Shown: in pieces, positions 10,065 through 21,924 of the stretch | How positions within the stretch are numbered: the stretch's first letter is position 1 | Layout of the letters: every line of letters begins with the position of its first letter | NCBI RefSeq assembly: GCF_037126465.1 | Contig: NC_088209.1 | Span: 24,805,146 to 24,869,145 of the forward strand | DNA length: 64,000 bases | DNA from: Ornithodoros turicata | Taxonomy: Eukaryota > Arthropoda > Arachnida > Ixodida > Argasidae | Reading direction: 5' to 3' | Program-made: the position numbers and the translations under genes | The notes under the pieces: model-generated | Databases searched by the model: none | Seen by the model: the letters and a program-made list of their open reading frames with translations, nothing else | Told to the model about the DNA's origin: nothing

Positions 10065-11765
10065 GGTAGTGACGTTTATTAGGAAAAAGAAATGTGTTCC
10101 GCCTGCTCAGAATTCTTGTATTGTTGACTCTATGAGATGAGCCACTGAAGATTGTGTACTCATTTTCCTCAACTTTCCCTAGCCATTTATCCCGCTTGTT
10201 ATCAAGTTTGTTATCCGTATCTTGCCTATTTCTATCAGAATAATGGCGGCGAGTTACATTTCCAAGGGAGGGGAATAAGGGAGGAACAATCACCTATAGT
10301 CAGGAAATTCGAAATTGTCCATTTTCATCAGGTCGTAATGCGTGTCAGTGTGTGTGTGTGTGTGCTTCTTTACTCGAATTTTACGACAGGCAAAAATGAC
10401 TGAAAAGCAATGACTATAAAAGCAATGCACAGTGAGGAAATGTCATGTTTACTGTGTGAGTTCTAACGTTCCCTGAGCTGTACCTTCAGAAGTCCTCCTC
10501 AGAAACCAAATAGACCATTTTATTTATTCTCCTCGTCTTCCTCTTCCTCCTCCTCCTACTTATTCCTCCCCTTACATTAGTGGCGTTCGCTATCGTCAAG
10601 CTGCCTTTGATGCCACTGATGAGACGTTCTGCAACATTACTGAAGTGCATGAAGCACCAGAGATCCGAATAACGCGATGTGCACAAAGACCGTGCTGACA
10701 ACACCAAGATAGATTTCTGCGTCGTAATGCTGCTTCCCAGAAGACTCTTCAGGACCTTCAGCAGTTGATTCGAGTGCTTCGTCTCCAATTAACTTTGCGA
10801 CTTTCTTTCTACCATGATTCCAAGCATGCTATCCGCTGGCTCGCATTATTCTCCTCATGAAGTATAAGAAATATACTGGCGTGGCCATGCAAGTCTTGAC
10901 CTTCACCTCCTTGCGACCGCACTTGTCTGCCGACGACCATTATTAATCCTCTGCCGTTGTCTTAGGGGGGGAAACGCAGCTCAACTCCTATAAAACGCAA
11001 CGGCAGCCGGTCTTTGTGTCGCCGCGACTGTATATATCTGGCGAGCGCAAGACAAAAGCCGCCGATTGGGACAAAAGACTCTGACATGACTTTGAAACTA
11101 TACGGCCGCCTCCTCTTCCCTTGACCCTCGCCTTTTTCCTGTCCTTTCAATGGCTCAACAAAGCAGAGCCCGGGAAGCTCGCCAGAGATGGGTCCGAGTT
11201 CATTGTGCGCAGGTCTGGACGAACGTTCGCGTGCCCACTACTGTGGACCGAGCATATACGTACACACAACGTGCACAGGTCTCTCTGAAAGCTTTGCGGC
11301 ACTAGGCGCTATTTTCTGGGGCGGTTTAGCAGCATGGTATGAAATGAATAAAGCAGTTGGGGTGCAACCTCAGAAAATGTATCTACTCGACAGGTCGAGT
11401 CCTCAGTACTCTTGTGTCACAATTTTCTTCCCAATTGCACTCATAGTATTCTTGGAAAATAAAAATTTAAAATTACGAGCAACACTGTGTCGAAGTAGTC
11501 GCCACTTGCGTATTGCTCATCAAGTGCGGCTGCAAAACTATATTGCATGCGTATAACACTGGGTCGAAAACGAAAAAAAAAAAAGTCTGCTACGTAGCCA
11601 TCTGTTGAAGCAAATCAGTCGGGAACACACATCACTGTCGCTTGACGAATTGGGGTATATTTCCCACCAGGCGTCGCCTTGAGCCGTTTTAGCGCAGTTT
11701 CGCTAAAGAATATTAAAAATATTGAGTGTTCTCTGTCGGTATTACTGGTTGGGCTGGGTTTACTC
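10065..11765. other. Non-coding stretch
   Basis: Contains a GT dinucleotide run (about 10346-10362), a CCT-rich stretch on 10530-10558 and A-runs. No gene or recurrent repeat can be supported. The frame at 11188-11556 has no domain and weak context. Confidence 0.45.
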
Positions 11766-11868
11766 GACAAGTAATTCACGAAAAAGCCAATGAGTGCTAG
11801 CGCTAGACTCTCCTCATTACCGGTCCGGGTTCAAAGCCTGGGTGGCCTTTTTGGTGAATTACTTGTTG
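11766..11868 (+). mobile_element. Small SINE-like unit bounded by inverted repeats
   Basis: GACAAGTAATTCACGAAAAAGCC and, 60 bp on, GGCCTTTTTGGTGAATTACTTGTTGG are inverted repeats. Between them CTCATTACCGGTCCGGGTTCAAAGCC looks, in two pieces, like the T-arm of a tRNA with a box-B-like GGGTTCAAAGCC. It may be a tRNA-derived insert in a foldback or a coincidence of a short palindrome with a tRNA-like motif. Confidence 0.4.
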
Positions 11869-12889
11869 GCCTTGTCCCTTAGGCTCCATGTGTTGTGCTT
11901 GTATACCTATAGATGGAGCTCGCCTCGGCTCGTTTACATGGCTGTTCTCAGCAGCCACATGCCTTGTGTATATGAATGTGTGTGTGATTGAGAAAACATG
12001 TAAGAGTGAGTGAAAAGGAGTGTATGACCCGTCCGTGCCGATTACTTGATGCTTCCCAATTTACGAGAAGGCCATGTCAATGTGGGGTAAAGATAGCATC
12101 CCTGAACGGTAATCCGGAGGGTCCAGGTCCATGGGTGATATCAAGCCCAAGGATATGTTTCAGTCACATAGCTGCTAGGTTAAACGCGACCGTATAGAGT
12201 ACGTCTATAATTTCATGTTTCCTCATTGCGAAATTTCAGGATTCATTTCAATTATCTTATCGTGAAACTACACAAATATTGGGATTTGTGTGCTCCGTGG
12301 TTCTGGGGATGAACCATTTCAGGCCCCGGTATTGTTTCATACATCTTTTTATGTCGGAAATGAAAATAAATTGGCATGCACGGGCTTAGATGTGCATATT
12401 CAGTACCTAAACAGGTACTCACAAAACACAAGCAGGTAAACAAAGGCCTTATGCGCCTGACGTCCGTAACGACGGGTTCCGGTGTGAAATACCTAGCTGG
12501 GCGAAAGGTGACCCCTGAACAGTTTGAGTTGTATGTATATCATCAAATGTCTCGAATGATTTTAGATCGATAAGCACGTAATACCGCACAATGCAGCACT
12601 GATGAGGGGCGAGTCCCGCGAAGCGAAACACGGACGGCGGACTTTCTCACAACTGGGAACTATAACTCGGCGAGCTTGACATTGCCCCTTTTGAAGGCGT
12701 GTTTACCCAGGACAAACGGCGGCGTGTTTGCTCACCCTCCTTTGTCACGGCACCTGAGGTACGCTGTACCGAGAGCGTGCAGTTTGTCTTCGCTCATGTT
12801 GTATGTCATGCGTGTTTATTAGGTCTTCTTCAAAGTAGTTCATTGCCACGCATGAAAAACGACGATCTGAGGTGGCCGCTCAGGTCATT
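11869..12889. other. Non-coding stretch
   Basis: No coding or repeat feature recognised. The frame at 12376-12573 has no domain. Confidence 0.45.
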
Positions 12890-13121
12890 GGTGGTGGTGA
12901 TGGTCCTGGTACTGCTTGTCGTAGTCGCTCAGGCGGGCATCGTCACGGCTATCGCAGAGGGGGATCGTGCGTCCTGGGCCGACTTCACAGGGAAATGCGT
13001 TTGGGGAAAAGCCAGTTAAAACAACCAGACAGCAGAGCTGGCGCCCGGATTCGAACCCGGGTCACCTCTCAGTCAAGGCGTGGAATGCCATCACGTAGCC
13101 ACTAGGCCACGGGAGGTGGTG
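12890..13121 (-). mobile_element. tRNA-derived SINE, family B
   Basis: On the minus strand the head has box A TGGCCTAGTGG and box B GGTTCGAATCC, then a body with CTGCTGTCTGG and GAAGTCGGCCCAGGACGCA. The same order is found at 62.4-62.68 kb. The 3' part here contains ATCACCACCACCAATGACC and differs from the 62-kb copy, so there may be subfamilies. No clear target duplication. Confidence 0.8.
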
Positions 13122-14911
13122 TCAGATCCAAATATCGTGGCCCGGCCAGAAAGCTCCAATCGATGAAACGATGGGAATGCAGGTATAGATGACAGGTCAT
13201 ACATGGGGCTAAGCTATAGGAGAGGACAACTGTCCAACGCAGTCACTACGCGACATGGTGGGTGTAGTTAGGCATAGGTAGGTCATGAACGCTGTGAGAG
13301 TAGGTCAGCCGTCTGCGCAGCTCCCCAGTTTCCTCTCTCCCATTATTGCCCGTGCAGGGACATCATTGGTCTCTCCCCAAACAAACGGGTAACATTTCAA
13401 GGTTGAGGCGCACGTGGTTCCTTCTGTGGACTCATGCTGGTCTACGAATGCTCCCCTATTGCTGCCTTGTGAATGGACAGACGCTTCGTCACGTGGGTTC
13501 TACAACCTTTGCGCAGAGACCCTGCGCAGAGACAAACTACCGTAGCGTATCCCTCCGAAGCACTGCATGAGTTGAGCGAGTCTTAACGCCGCTGCCATTG
13601 TCACATCTCTGGGAGTGGTCAGAAGTACGATGCCTCAGTTGGAAAACGACATGTGTCACAGCGAGGATATCGTGGAAAATCAGTAATTCCCTAGGTCGAA
13701 AGAAATTCTAAAACTAAATAACTATCGCGTTCTTTCCAAACGCGGTTTCGTCGGTGCTGATCATGGGCGTGGCCATTTGTTATGGTCACGTGTATGTTGA
13801 CGTTTGCAATGACGTGTGACGATGGGCTGTCCAACATGCATTGCGTTCGCCTTTCACGCTATCGTCTATGGACCGATAAAGGGCACTCCGGTGGTGCTCT
13901 TGAGCGTTTCTGCAGCTCTGTAGACCAACATTCTATGGGCACGACGAAGGTGCCGATTACTCAATATGCATCAAAAAGGCATCGACAACAAGAATGACAG
14001 AAATGTTTGGATACACGACATCTAATAGACACATCTTCAGTGATCCTTTTCGGTGCAGGAATAGAGCTCTTCTTTCAGAGGCCTTCTCCACTCTGCTCTC
14101 AAACAATATGCGAACATACTGTACACAGGTATTGCTGGTTGCACATAAGCACACCCTGTGTAAGTGCTATATTTCTGTATACGTGTGTGACCTTCATGCT
14201 TCAACTTTTGATTACAAACTAACATCTTTGAGAGGATTACGAAACGTTCGCATTTCGTAGTAAACGAGGCCAATGGATTCGTTGGCCTCTACTATGCTAC
14301 CTGCTATGGTACACGAGGAAGAGCAGTACGCCACGAGTGAGTTCATCTGTGTGAATCCGGAGCTTGTCTGATTAGCAGTGTGAGAGGGAATGTGCTGCCG
14401 TGACGAATGCGTAACATGTATCTGTGTTTGACAGTGTGGCTTGGTATGTTGTCGGGAATGCGTAGCTATAGAACGGTGTGATTCGCTGCACCTCTGAGCT
14501 GATCCCAATTGCTGGTGCCCTTTCGTCAACTTCTGTAATAGTAAAATGGTTTTACACAATACCTTACTCCTTCTTCTATGCAAAGTGTACTACACGTTTT
14601 TATCTTTTATTTTTCTGCAGTGAAAGTTGCGAAAGTGAACGTGGCATGAAGACAATCAGAAAAGCCAAGTAATTAGAATACTGGGTAGAAATTTTAAGTA
14701 GAGTACAAGTACCTTTCGAAAAAAGGATTGAGTATAAGATACTAAAATACTAAAACGTATTTAAAATACAGTATTTCGAGTAGGATACTCAAGATACATA
14801 TAAGCCTGCTGCCTGCGGTTGCGGCTATGTGTGCAGTTCTTCGCCATTCTTTGACTAAGAGAAGACTGATGCACGAAGAAAGGCATAGCCTAGCTTCGAT
14901 ATAACAAAATC
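13122..14911. other. Non-coding stretch
   Basis: No gene, RNA or recognisable repeat. Overlapping frames around 13957-14583 on both strands have no domain and look random. Confidence 0.45.
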
Positions 14912-15089
14912 AAGAAGAGATGAAACGGTTATTTATTGCGTAGGTTACAAGCTTTCGCCCGGGCCTGGCCTTCTTCAGGTATGGATACAGATTCAGTATG
15001 GATATTCTGTATTCATACCTGAAGAAATCTCGCCTCCGCGGGCGAAAGCTTGTAACCTACGAAATACACAGATGTTTCATCTCTTCTAG
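14912..15089. repeat. Inverted repeat with hammerhead-like cores on both arms
   Basis: The arms start AGAAGAGATGAAAC and contain GTAGGTTACAAGCTTTCGCCCG on the left in pieces, with the exact complement CGGGCGAAAGCTTGTAACC on the right. On the plus strand 15019-15025 is CTGAAGA, 15029-15042 can fold as CTCGC-CTCC-GCGGG, and GAAA follows at 15044-15047. The left arm carries the same order on the minus strand, with a weaker stem. CUGANGA-stem-GAAA is the conserved order of hammerhead ribozymes. Stem I pairing is not convincing, so activity is doubtful. A single-arm relative lies at 61.34-61.45 kb. Confidence 0.65.
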
Positions 15090-16052
15090 TTTTTCTTTTC
15101 TTTTTTCTTTTTTGTTAAAAGAATATCTAGTATCATCGTGGGTCATAACGTGGGTCATAACGTGCGTCGGTCGTGGAGTATTCTCATGTTCCCCTCAACG
15201 TTTTAGTGCGCGCGTTCTCTTGTACGTTTCACATCAACGTCACTCACAGGCGTGTGCCCGTGTTCGTCCCCCTTTTTGCACGAGGTCGCCCTAAGGGACG
15301 CGAGCTAGATGCTGCATTCCAGCAAGGCTCGCGAGATTGATATTCTTCCGCCCTCGAGAATCTAAAAGCCAAATGAGGCACTCGTCGCTGCCCCGCGACG
15401 AGAGGTGTCTGGGTTTCGGATTATTTGCCTTTCCTCTCGTCTTGCTCCTGGTTTCCTAGAAATTATATCCTCGCCTCTTTCCTCGAAATGTAGCTTTATA
15501 TCTCCGAGCGCTCACTAATGCAGGTATCTACAAAGTAAAGAAGTCATGGAACCAGCTTCTAAGTGAATTATAAGCGAAGTAAGAAAGATGTAAGAATATG
15601 TGGCACCATGTGAACCGCGCGATGTGCAGGAAATGGGTTTGAAATGCGCCACTCATGAGTATCGCACTGGTTCAGTTTGGTCAGCCGAGGTTTCGGTGTG
15701 AATTTCAAATTGTCTGAGGCGGCATATACAATGAATTGGAGACTCCGTGCAGTGATTACAGAAGTGTGAAAGTCAATTCGCGTCTTCCACTGAATTTACA
15801 GAGACATGCATTAAAGAGAGAGCATACTCTACACTCTAACAAAAAAGTTTAGCGCTAGGGACTAAAAACTAATTTTAGTTCTTTTAGAGACTACGTCTAG
15901 TGCAACAGACAGCCATTAGTTTACGCGAAGCTTTTTTTTCTTTTGTAATCTTAGCCTGGACAGTACGTATTTAGAACCCCCAAAATGCGTTCCGGGTTGT
16001 TGCCCGGATATAGCGATATTTGCAGAATCGCTCAAATGCTACACCTTTCCCT
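15090..16052. other. Non-coding stretch; possible MITE end at 15832
   Basis: CACTCTAACAAAAAAGTTTA at 15832 resembles the CACTCTAA end of the MITEs at 1015 and 7703, but a matching right end is not clear. Otherwise no feature is supported. Confidence 0.4.
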
Positions 16053-16126
16053 GTGCCGCCGATATTTCGAACAGTCACTGTTCGACATAGTGTTATCCGC
16101 TCTCTGTTCGAAATATCGGCTGCTCG
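16053..16126. repeat. Palindrome sharing CTGTTCGAAATATCGGC with the 48-kb palindrome
   Basis: The left part GCCGCCGATATTTCGAACAG and the right part CTGTTCGAAATATCGGCTGC are inverted copies around a short centre. The same motif occurs in both arms at 47.95-48.06 kb and, degraded, at 48.38 kb. GAACAG-TGA-CTGTTC followed by GAAATATC matches stem II plus GAAA of the hammerhead-like unit, but the CTGANGA box is lost here. Confidence 0.65.
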
Positions 16127-16928
16127 CGTTCTGACACTCTTCGCTTTACACTTCCTCTCCGGTTCGCTGGATTTTCAACCTTTCCAATTGTGCTAAACAG
16201 CCTGTCTTCAAACGATTCGACACTCTACACTGCACTACGTTTTTTTTTCTCGCACCTTGACATGCCCTGCATTAAGATAGTGACAAAATCGCCTGGCTAT
16301 ATACGATATCCGCCGCTTAGATACTATACGGCACTACACGGGGTGAAAAATGAACATAGAAAGGAATGCCCCCGTCCGCGCTTGCCCTTATTTGCTCAAT
16401 ATGGCTCGGCTAATCTTCACCTCTCGAAGTAACGAAGGAAGAAGAGGAGAGTCCAATGCCCCATGCTTGCCAGCTGTTACACGGTGGCGCGTGCCCCGTG
16501 TTTTTCTGCAGTGGATGGTTGTCCTCTCGCTTGTTCCGTATCCTTCGAGGGTTTCCGAGGTTGCACTTGAACTTGGACTGAGGCTGTTCAGTGTGCTTCA
16601 ACCCGAATTGCGGGTAGGGGAGTAGGACTGACGTTGAACGTCACGCTATAAGCTGATAAATTGTGGACGTGAGGGAGTTGGCAGAGCGTATATATACTTG
16701 AGCAGCCGGTGCCTTTGACGTTGCTTTTCTTCGGCGGCAGTCTATTTACATTTACGTGAACAACAAGCGCGGAAGTGAGGAATGATGTTGAGTTTATTTG
16801 TTCTTCTGTTTTCTCGTTTGGGGGGACGAAATAAATGCATAGATGAACCAAGCAGTCGCGCAGCGACATACGGATTATGTAAGGAACGATAGATACTGGT
16901 ATACCCAATAACGCTATTGAAAACGATA
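16127..16928. other. Non-coding stretch
   Basis: No coding or recurrent repeat feature recognised. Confidence 0.45.
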
Positions 16929-17132
16929 ACAGTGAGCTTTAGTGCCTTGTACGCTATCGCCTTTGCGTACGTAAGGGATAGCGTTGTGGTACCGCGCAGC
17001 TCTCGTTATGGTTTGCGCGTACGCAGAATCACCAAGGCTATCCCTTACGTACGCTTTTGCGTACGTAAGGGATAGCCTTCATATATCGTACAGGATCGCT
17101 TTTGCGATCCTGTACGATATACTAAAACTCAT
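16929..17132. mobile_element. Foldback element with GAGCTTTAGTGC end, built of three hairpins
   Basis: The left edge AACAGTGAGCTTTAGTGC and right edge ATACTAAAACTCA belong to a group seen again at 30381, 59573 and 59957. The interior holds GTACGCTATCGCC...AAGGGATAGCG, then a perfect hairpin at about 17033-17078 with 21-bp arms and a TTTT loop (AAGGCTATCCCTTACGTACG on the left), then a second perfect hairpin at about 17083-17120 with 17-bp arms and again a TTTT loop (GTACAGGATCGC TTTT GCGATCCTGTAC). No coding capacity. Confidence 0.8.
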
Positions 17133-17316
17133 TATTGACGCTTGCGACACTTGTTTGCAAGACATATATGTAGAGAGATAACAGACAATCTAGACGTCCC
17201 TACCAACAGTAAAAAAAAAAAAAAAAAGAAATGATTCATCCAAAAGGTTTATACGTGTATTTTGCGTTCTACAAGCAGCTGCATTTCGCTCTGGCACGAA
17301 TATTTAGAGAAAATGA

Positions 17317-17634
17317 AAAGAATCACGAGAGACACTTTACCACCGGCTCCGCCTCAACGTGCCCTGCAGCCGACGTCTTCTTCCCAAGCTTGGAAAGGCT
17401 CATTCACCTAACTGTGGTACCTGTGGGACTGTTGAGGGCAGTGAACATATCTTATTATCCTGTCCACGGTATCAGCAGCACAGACAATCTCAACAAGCTT
17501 CCTTAGCTCGGCTGGATGGCAGACCATTTGACGTTGTTAAGGTTCTGGGCCCTTGGACACCCGACCGTCAGTTTCACGCCATGCGCGCGTTTGTGCGATT
17601 TTGCGCAGACTTCAAGTTGGTGGACACAGTGTGA
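17317..17634 (+). pseudogene. LINE ORF2 C-terminus (family U), 5'-truncated
   Basis: The frame is open from just after a stop at 17314 to a TGA at 17632. It encodes YHRLRLNVPCSRRLLPKLGK, then a knuckle C-x2-C-x7-H-x4-C (NCGTCGTVEGSEHILLSC), a PRY motif and an LGPW motif near the end. This order (knuckle, Rx-rich helix, LGP, aromatic-rich C-terminus) is the normal end of non-LTR retrotransposon ORF2 proteins of the I/Jockey-like groups. Reverse transcriptase and endonuclease are absent, so the copy is dead. A shorter related copy lies at 48751-49047. Confidence 0.85.
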
Positions 17635-17797
17635 CTGACAGTGTGTGTGACTGACTGACTGACTGTCTTTGTCACTCATTGGTTTTATTGTAGATAGCCA
17701 TTTGTGCTTTCCTAAGTGATCTGGAGTAGCCGGCTCTCGTAATGAGTTCATATTTCTCCATTTTTTTTTCTTTTCGTATCAACTCAACTCAACTCAA
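17635..17797 (+). mobile_element. 3' UTR of the family U LINE
   Basis: A GTGACTGACTGACTG stretch follows the stop codon, then TCACTCATTGGTTTTATTGTAG and GGAGTAGCCGGCTCTCGTAATGAG, in pieces shared with the minus-strand copy at 48.8 kb. The end is a short CAACT repeat (ATCAACTCAACTCAACTCAA), the likely 3' tail. Confidence 0.85.
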
Positions 17798-18582
17798 TTA
17801 CGAGAGAGACCGAGCAAATGGGAACTCCGAGAATCCTGTTACATGCTGTTGAACTCTGGACAGTGCCATTGATCACTCCATAAATCGAACGACTCTTTGA
17901 TATATAGTTTGCTAATATCGGTTCGAGAGATTCCCTTTCGACACCCGTGCACAGGCATACAATATTTCATAACCGACCTAGCGCTGTAAAGCACATTGGA
18001 ACATTTACCACTGTGTTCATAAACTCCAACGCCGCCCGTCGGTATATACGTGATGGGAAAAATGGCCTGTCTGGTTTTAAGTTATTCCGAACAAGTCGCC
18101 GTCGATGAGCGCTCCCTAGTGAGATAATGACGGGGCGGCGGATAGTTCCTGTGGGGTTGTCCGGTGTTTGGCCCCCGCGTGATTTAATAAATCCTTTTCC
18201 CAGATGGATTCCAATTCATTTGCAGAGAACGCGCGCATGGGGAAACTGCTTTACGAAGGCTACAGATAGTTTAGGGGATGCACGTACGCCGATTCATTCA
18301 GGTAAAAGCATCGAAGGTGGCGTGGGGAGAAATCACAGCATGATAGCTCACTTCCGCGTATTGCGTATATTGGGCTCGGTACACTCTGAATGTCCCTTTT
18401 GAGCGTGGTGTTCATATATGAAATATGCACATGTGATGTATGGAAGAAGAGGCCGAGCAACACGGGTCGGACTCTCTCTCTTGCACCAATGAATCATATC
18501 GTTCTCTGCCGGCGGGCTGTTCTTTGTTTGTTTGTTTGTTACATGTATACAGCAACAACAACAACAACTTCATTTAAATATT
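17798..18582. other. Non-coding stretch
   Basis: A TTTG run (18526-18541) and an AAC run (18552-18566) are the only marked features. Confidence 0.45.
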
Positions 18583-18720
18583 AGTATATCCTACGCTGTC
18601 GCCTTTGCGTACATACGGGATAGCGTGGTGGTTCTGCGCAATGCGCAAAGCTCTATTTATGTCTTGCGCGTGCGCAGCACCACCAACGCTATCCCTTTCG
18701 AACGCAGAGGCGGTAATGGC
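18583..18720. mobile_element. Foldback element of the TACGCTATCGC group
   Basis: TACGCTGTCGCCTTTGCG, GGGATAGCGTGGTGGTTCTG and the complementary CAGCACCACCAACGCTATCC form a long inverted repeat like the ones at 16929 and 30381. The AGTGAGTTTTAGT terminus is missing here, so the copy is incomplete. Confidence 0.7.
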
Positions 18721-19185
18721 GGCTAATGCGGTGATCGTCACATGTAAATATGCCCATAGTTCTTCGTATCGAGTTTAACTGTCAAGAAAGAAACGAACAA
18801 AAAGGATAAAAGTGTTTTAAGGATAAAAGTGTGCGGAAACATTTTATTGTAGCGTTGCTGAAATGTAAATAAATATGGGCTGCTGTAAATATTTGGTTGT
18901 TTCAGTTACATAGAAACAAAGACAACTTCCGCGATTGTTTACTATAGGGTAACTGCAGTGTTGTCTCTGAGGGCTCTTTGCGTACGCGTATTTGCACAAG
19001 CTAGCCAGCTAGAGTTGTTGTATATAACGAACCTTCTCGACCGTGTCCGCACAGAAGCTCCTTAACTCACTTTCACTGTTATTCTCTTTCCCATTCTCAG
19101 TTATTCGGCGTTTGGGAAGCCTCGACGTCATCACTCCCACGCAGAGTTTCTCACAAAACCGGTAAGTTGCTTATACCATTTTATA
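18721..19185. other. Non-coding stretch
   Basis: No coding or repeat feature recognised. Confidence 0.45.
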
Positions 19186-19672
19186 CCCCTGACACACGGG
19201 CTCGTTTGAACTACGGAACACAAACATACAAAAAAGGGACACCTAACGGAAAGGCGATGCCTGTCGTGACAAACGGCAAGGGAGAATCTCCTTTTACGGA
19301 GCGGTCCTTTTGGGAAGCTGAGATCGGTGATCTCCTTTTCATCTGTGAAGGCGTATGGCGTAGCCTCGAACGAAAGGGCGATACGGCGACAATACTCTCG
19401 AACGAAGGCCAGACCGTGTTTTCATTTTTCGAGTACTCGAAAGTTTGCGTGCAGATATTGCAGTTGCAGTACGCATTTTGAATTAATTGGTCGTATTGTT
19501 ATGTGTACTGTTACTGTTATCTAACTACCTGACTGTTATAGTATTTTTCAAAGGAACACAAAAAGGAGTTCAGTCGTGCCGTGTGTCACCGGTGTGTCCT
19601 ATCCCGAAGGTGTCCTTTGCAGGACATGGACCCCTAATGGAAAGGAGTTCAAACGTGGCCGTGTCTCAGGGG
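19186..19672. mobile_element. TIR element with CCCCTGACACACGG ends
   Basis: The left end CCCCTGACACACGGGCTCGT and TTTGAACT pair with AGTTCAAACGTGGCCGTGTC and TCAGGGG on the right. A TA flanks each side and may be the target duplication or part of the repeat. The interior of about 490 bp has no transposase; the frame at 19167-19481 has no domain. A related element is at 47017-47662. Confidence 0.75.
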
Positions 19673-21924
19673 TATTACTTACTTCAGAAGGGTTAATGTG
19701 TGGGTTTCGTTGCGGTGACCTCTTGCCACATTAAGTACCACGATACGAACAATTTATATGCTTTGCCATCGCAGAATGAAGACAGCAATAGCTGCACAAT
19801 GTTGCACACACCTACTCTTCGCACCAAATGTTTACTTTCCACTTTAATCCTGGGTTTCGGCATGTCATGAACTTGCCACTCCATATATTACAGTGAGATC
19901 CCGCCACTTATTCAGTTATTGTGTTTCTGCTTTGACCCGTCCGCCGAGAACTTACGCAAAATTAAGGAGCGAATCAATCACGGATGACAAACGCTACCTA
20001 TACGGAGAGGCTTGTGTGTGTGTGCGGGAGTATAGTACAGGTTTCGGAAACCCACCATTTTCTCCTTCCGTTGTCACACAGCATAAAACAATGGCATGTC
20101 ACAGGTGACGCTGTCCCAGTGACGGAAGCCGCCCCTTGCTGAGTCCGTTGAGAAAGCTTTCGCGAAAGAGAATAATAACTTCCGGGCGTTTCCGGTTCCT
20201 AGCATGTCTTTTTCTTTTTCCTTCTTCTTCTTTTTCGGGGGCCAACGGAGCCCGTGGCTCACGCGAACTCATAAAATGGCGACCATCTGCTGCCTTGTGG
20301 CAACGGATGCGTAGTGCGCGCGCCTATGTGCATGCCAATTGGGGGCCACCAGGCTGCAGAGGATGATTACACTAACGGCTGTGGCTTGATACTGATAGCG
20401 AAGAACCCCGGTAGACTTTCTTTTACAGTGCACGGGAGATGCTGTGACAGTCGCCTTGCGGGGTAGAGAATGTGGACAAGGTGTGTACGTTGGTTTCGTT
20501 AGAGGTCGCTAAGCGCATTTGGGTACAGCCAACGCCACCTATAGGTACCAAGGCCTGCTTAATTCCCCCTCTCGCTCCTTCGCACGTCAGCCGGATGTCG
20601 GCCAATCGCCAACTGTCAGTGATTGGCGCGCTCTTAATTGTTACGTCACGTCGTTTAACCGATCAGACTTTGCTTCTGTAGGTGGTGTTGGTATAGTGCG
20701 ACACGTTTATGGGTCAGGGTACCTCATCAGGCGACGAACCTGAGTTCTCCTTACTCTGTCTCTCTCTCTCTCTCTTTTCACATGTTCACATGTTGCCGAA
20801 TTCTACTGGCAATCAGTTGTCACAGTTTGTGAACAGACCCCGGGCTTATACAGTTTCGGTAACCAGAATGAACTTCAAACAAGGGATTTTAGCGACTTTT
20901 AACTGAGCAGAAGCAAACTAACACTGGTATCATATTGAGCTCTAGCAGACAGGTGGTTATCCCGGACACAAAGACACGACACGACGCAACACCACCGACT
21001 CGACGTGTCGTCCCATGCTTTGCGTTCGCTAAGGATTTCATTACTGTGCCGTTTCTCCGCGAGCTCGCCTGAATAGGCGACATTTTCGTTGCTGGTTGCT
21101 GCACAGCTTGTACCGTACGTTTTCATGTTCCTAGAAACGATTCCGATAATATTCTCAATGAAAACCTGGAATCACGGAATGATAAGAATAATAATTCGGA
21201 GTAGATTCATTCGTATAGTATGTCAGCCAATAGTTGTGCTGCATGCTGCACGTTCCGCGGGGCTCGTGCAGATCTGTCGACTTACAGAATAATACAAAAT
21301 AAAATTACTGTGACTACAGTGTTGCAAAACAGTGCAGCTGTAAAGGGGAAGAAAACTGCATCTCACCCGGCTAATTAGGCGTGATTACAACATCGGTACT
21401 CCTATACATAAGTGCGCAATTCCTTTACACGTGACGCTCAAACGAAACACAGAAAACCCCATACCTCTTTTCAGAAGGGCAGTGCCAGAAGGCACCAGAA
21501 ATAATATGCGAGTGATCTCTATGGTGCAATGGTTTCTCCGAAACGTTTTCTGCTGGTGCCAAGTTACAGCGGAAACTAGTACACAAGATCATGCAAGAGT
21601 GGAAGGCTTGTAAAGAGCCGGCTTACCGTCCACTCGGAATATAGTTGACTCTGACTGTACCTGCTTTTTCTTCCGAGTCAGTGGGTTTTTGATAACCCAT
21701 AAAAAGTGTCACAATGAAACGAGTGGCAAACGAGCGAGAACGAAGATTTTTCTCTTATATTCCTCTCTTCTTTGCCTGCTCATCGCGGTACCACTTTACT
21801 AACACGTTTACGAATAAGTTTAGAGAACATCACCTGTTACGATCCTGCCATCGGTGGGGTAATTAAGCAACGGAAACTGACTGAGATTCTGCCGTTTCGC
21901 ACGGCAACCCTTATCAACGTGCAG
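19673..21924. other. Long non-coding stretch
   Basis: A TC run (about 20757-20776) and scattered A/T runs occur. I see no gene, no SINE head and no repeat recurring elsewhere in the window. Confidence 0.45.

Noticed and set aside
13040..13121. tRNA gene on the minus strand
   Set aside because: Acceptor stem mismatched and attached to a SINE body that recurs at 62.5 kb.
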